A stretch of 64,000 bases of DNA from Bacillota bacterium. Its GTDB lineage: Bacteria; Bacillota_A; Clostridia; Lachnospirales; Lachnospiraceae. The stretch lies in NCBI GenBank assembly GCA_023407175.1, contig JAEYMU010000024.1:186001-250000 (forward strand), given 5' to 3'. Positions 62,329-64,000 of this stretch are shown here, piece by piece. The notes under the pieces are model-generated. The model was not told where the DNA came from. It saw nothing but the letters and a program-made list of their open reading frames with translations, and made no database searches. Each line of letters begins with the position of its first letter. The first letter of the stretch is position 1. The position numbers and the translations under genes are program-made.

Positions 62329-63999
62329 TCAATTTTTCATGGTTTCGAATTCTTCGATACTGAAATCCCCGAAGGAAACTCTACCAACTGAAAGAGAGCC
62401 GCAGCCAAACATACCATAAGCATAGTCATTATCTTCAATACTTAACATTTCTTTTCCGTTCAAAATGAGTGTTATCTTATTACCTCTGGCAGTCATTGTA
62501 ATGCGGTAGGTCTCTTCCTGCTGCCATTCATATTTACAATTGACCAGCTTCTTCCAGCCAAAATCATTTTTATATATGGAGAGGGTTCCGTTTTCGCTTA
62601 AGCCACCGGCATAGCTGCGCATGGCACCCTGTGCACGGATCAGCACGAGATGGCTGGTTCCGTTATATGGAATTATTTCAGTGGATACGGAATAATCATC
62701 TGAATAGTAATTGCCTGCATAAGCAAAAGAGGGCTCATAACACATGAGTGACAGCCGGTTATCGGATTTACTCCACGCGCCATGATCGACTGAAAAAGGA
62801 GTAATGCTTCCGAATTCGGTAAGCTGCTTGCTGATGGCAATGGAATAATTGCTTATTCCTGATATACGGAATTCATCCATGTAAATCATTCCTAAGGTTT
62901 TTGCACCCCCGTGGGTGTACCCCTCGATAACAATACCGACTTCATCAATTAAATCGCCATGGACATCCGGAATAACGAACTCCACATCAATCCATTGATT
63001 TTGAACTGACTTTATATAGCCTTGAAGATATTCCTTTTTATTGCTTGCGGTACGCACGTAAGGTGCTATTCCGGGAGTTTCGGCACCTGTCCACTGATCG
63101 AGGAATAATTTCATGGAAACCTTTTGGCCGGAATATGCTGTGGGAGTGAAAATGGGACTGTAGCGTTCATCTGAGAACATATCTCTGCAATAAAATGGCT
63201 TGTAGAATAATTTGCACCGGTCACCGCGCACCATTCGATCAAGAAGAATTTCTAAAGAACCGGAGCCCTTATATGCATGCTTCGTAGAATGTGAAATACG
63301 GCAGAAGAAGGAATCTGAAATGCGGATATTATGAGTTGATCCCGGCAGTTCAAAATCAAAATAAAGCTCCCGGGGATTTGTTTTCAGTTCTTCCGGGGGA
63401 TTTTCTCCGGCAAGGCGGTAGCCCAGAAGTGCTATTTCCTTTGAGTATGTGGGAATATCAAGAATATTTAGATAACCGGAGATACCGGATAATACCAAAC
63501 CATCATTAATTGGAGTTCGGTAATGCTCAGGAATTCCGGCCAGTCCGTTTGCAACTCCAAGGACGGTACCTACATTGCCTGCATTACAATCAGTATCCCA
63601 GCCGCACATTGTCGCTATTTCAATGGTGCGTGAAAAATTACCGCCGCCGTATAGCATGGAAAGAATACAAACACCGGCATTGGGAATAATATGGCAAACA
63701 CCGCCGTATTTATCATAACCCCAGTCGTTTACCAGCATTTGATGGCAGGCTCTCCAGTCCTCCGGATTATTTTTATGAAACTCTGCAACCGCATCCGATA
63801 CTTTTCGATAAATAGAATCCTTTGGAATTTCATTAAGTCCGGTACGGATGATCTCATAGATATCACTTGTTTCAAAGGCTTTGGCAATGCATGCACAGAA
63901 GAAGCGGGCGCCGTTGACACCTTCACCGTCATGGGATACACTTGCTGCCGCGGCGCCGTAATCTGCGGCACGGGTTGGGTTGCAGGGATTAACAAGTCC
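62329..63999 (-). CDS. ADP-ribosylglycohydrolase-family protein with C-terminal extension, 5'-partial
   Basis: The minus-strand frame runs to the window edge, so the N-terminus is missing. The visible protein of about 556 residues starts with DYGAAAASVSHDGEGVNGA, then CGWDTDCNAGNVGTVLGVA, the second metal-binding motif of ADP-ribosylglycohydrolases. A long C-terminal part follows (about residues 165-556), beta-rich, with YYSDDYSVSTEIIPYNGTSH and YRITMTARGNKITLILNGK, like laminin-G or carbohydrate-binding folds. Such extended forms may act on glycans or nucleosides rather than ADP-ribosyl-proteins. ATG codons at 63738 and elsewhere are internal. Confidence 0.8.
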   Translation of the reverse strand, partial: GLVNPCNPTRAADYGAAAASVSHDGEGVNGARFFCACIAKAFETSDIYEIIRTGLNEIPKDSIYRKVSDAVAEFHKNNPEDWRACHQMLVNDWGYDKYGGVCHIIPNAGVCILSMLYGGGNFSRTIEIATMCGWDTDCNAGNVGTVLGVANGLAGIPEHYRTPINDGLVLSGISGYLNILDIPTYSKEIALLGYRLAGENPPEELKTNPRELYFDFELPGSTHNIRISDSFFCRISHSTKHAYKGSGSLEILLDRMVRGDRCKLFYKPFYCRDMFSDERYSPIFTPTAYSGQKVSMKLFLDQWTGAETPGIAPYVRTASNKKEYLQGYIKSVQNQWIDVEFVIPDVHGDLIDEVGIVIEGYTHGGAKTLGMIYMDEFRISGISNYSIAISKQLTEFGSITPFSVDHGAWSKSDNRLSLMCYEPSFAYAGNYYSDDYSVSTEIIPYNGTSHLVLIRAQGAMRSYAGGLSENGTLSIYKNDFGWKKLVNCKYEWQQEETYRITMTARGNKITLILNGKEMLSIEDNDYAYGMFGCGSLSVGRVSFGDFSIEEFETMKN

Positions 64000-64000
64000 C

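Noticed and set aside
63729..63995. Minus-strand 88-codon frame at the window end
   Set aside because: It is a shadow of the ADP-ribosylglycohydrolase frame, whose translation runs on to the window edge with family motifs.

Overview
The window is a contiguous chromosomal segment from a motile, spore-former-related Firmicute. A Lachnospiraceae or clostridial cluster XIVa bacterium (Lachnoclostridium/Anaerocolumna-like) fits best. Four things suggest this: moderately low G+C, strong GGAGG ribosome-binding sites with frequent GTG/TTG starts, a fla/che gene order close to that of Bacillus subtilis, and Gram-positive-type genes such as polC, fliY, cheC, cheD and flhF/flhG. The assignment is inferred from gene content and order only.

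Positions 1-31,470 are one long motility and chemotaxis locus on the plus strand. Its order is fliH (5' cut off by the window), fliI, fliJ, a motE-like gene, fliK, flgD, a TIGR02530-type gene, flgE, flbD/swrD, motA, motB, fliL, fliM, fliY, cheY, fliO, fliP, fliQ, fliR, flhB, flhA, flhF, flhG, a PilZ protein, cheB, cheA, cheW, cheC, cheD, a small membrane protein, the sigma-28 gene, a DUF342 (FapA-like) gene and three accessory membrane or hypothetical genes. Together they encode the export ATPase and export gate, rod/hook assembly, the stator, the switch, and a full adaptation system (CheB, CheC, CheD, FliY). Several intergenic gaps hold unusual palindromic DNA: tandem palindromes built from the Shine-Dalgarno sequence before flbD, a smaller version before flhA, a MITE-like inverted repeat before flhA, and a dispersed two-hairpin element found before fliL and before the sigma-28 gene.

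Positions 31,470-33,400 carry rpsB and tsf behind a near-consensus promoter. In B. subtilis pyrH follows directly. Here about 16.4 kb separates tsf from pyrH. The first part (33.4-38.2 kb) looks like inserted DNA: partial copies of the tsf 3' end, a broken gene remnant, a very large BspA-like leucine-rich-repeat secreted protein, a degraded IS66-type transposase and a secreted Ig-like-domain protein on the minus strand. The second part (38.4-47.3 kb) is a run of accessory single-gene units: an unassigned possibly ADP-ribosyltransferase-like protein, a PhzF-family protein, an SseB-family protein, a HAD hydrolase, a DUF4003 protein, an MBL-fold hydrolase, an ICMT-type methyltransferase, an NAD-dependent epimerase and unknowns. 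A membrane-anchored polysaccharide deacetylase and a bactofilin then lead into pyrH.

Positions 49.8-61.2 kb form the conserved housekeeping block pyrH, frr, uppS, cdsA, dxr, rseP, ispG, polC (nucleotide supply, ribosome recycling, isoprenoid and phospholipid precursors, intramembrane proteolysis, replication). The window ends with a HEAT-like hypothetical gene, a tRNA-Glu(CTC) with its own promoter and terminator, and a convergent, 5'-truncated ADP-ribosylglycohydrolase-family gene carrying a large C-terminal extension.
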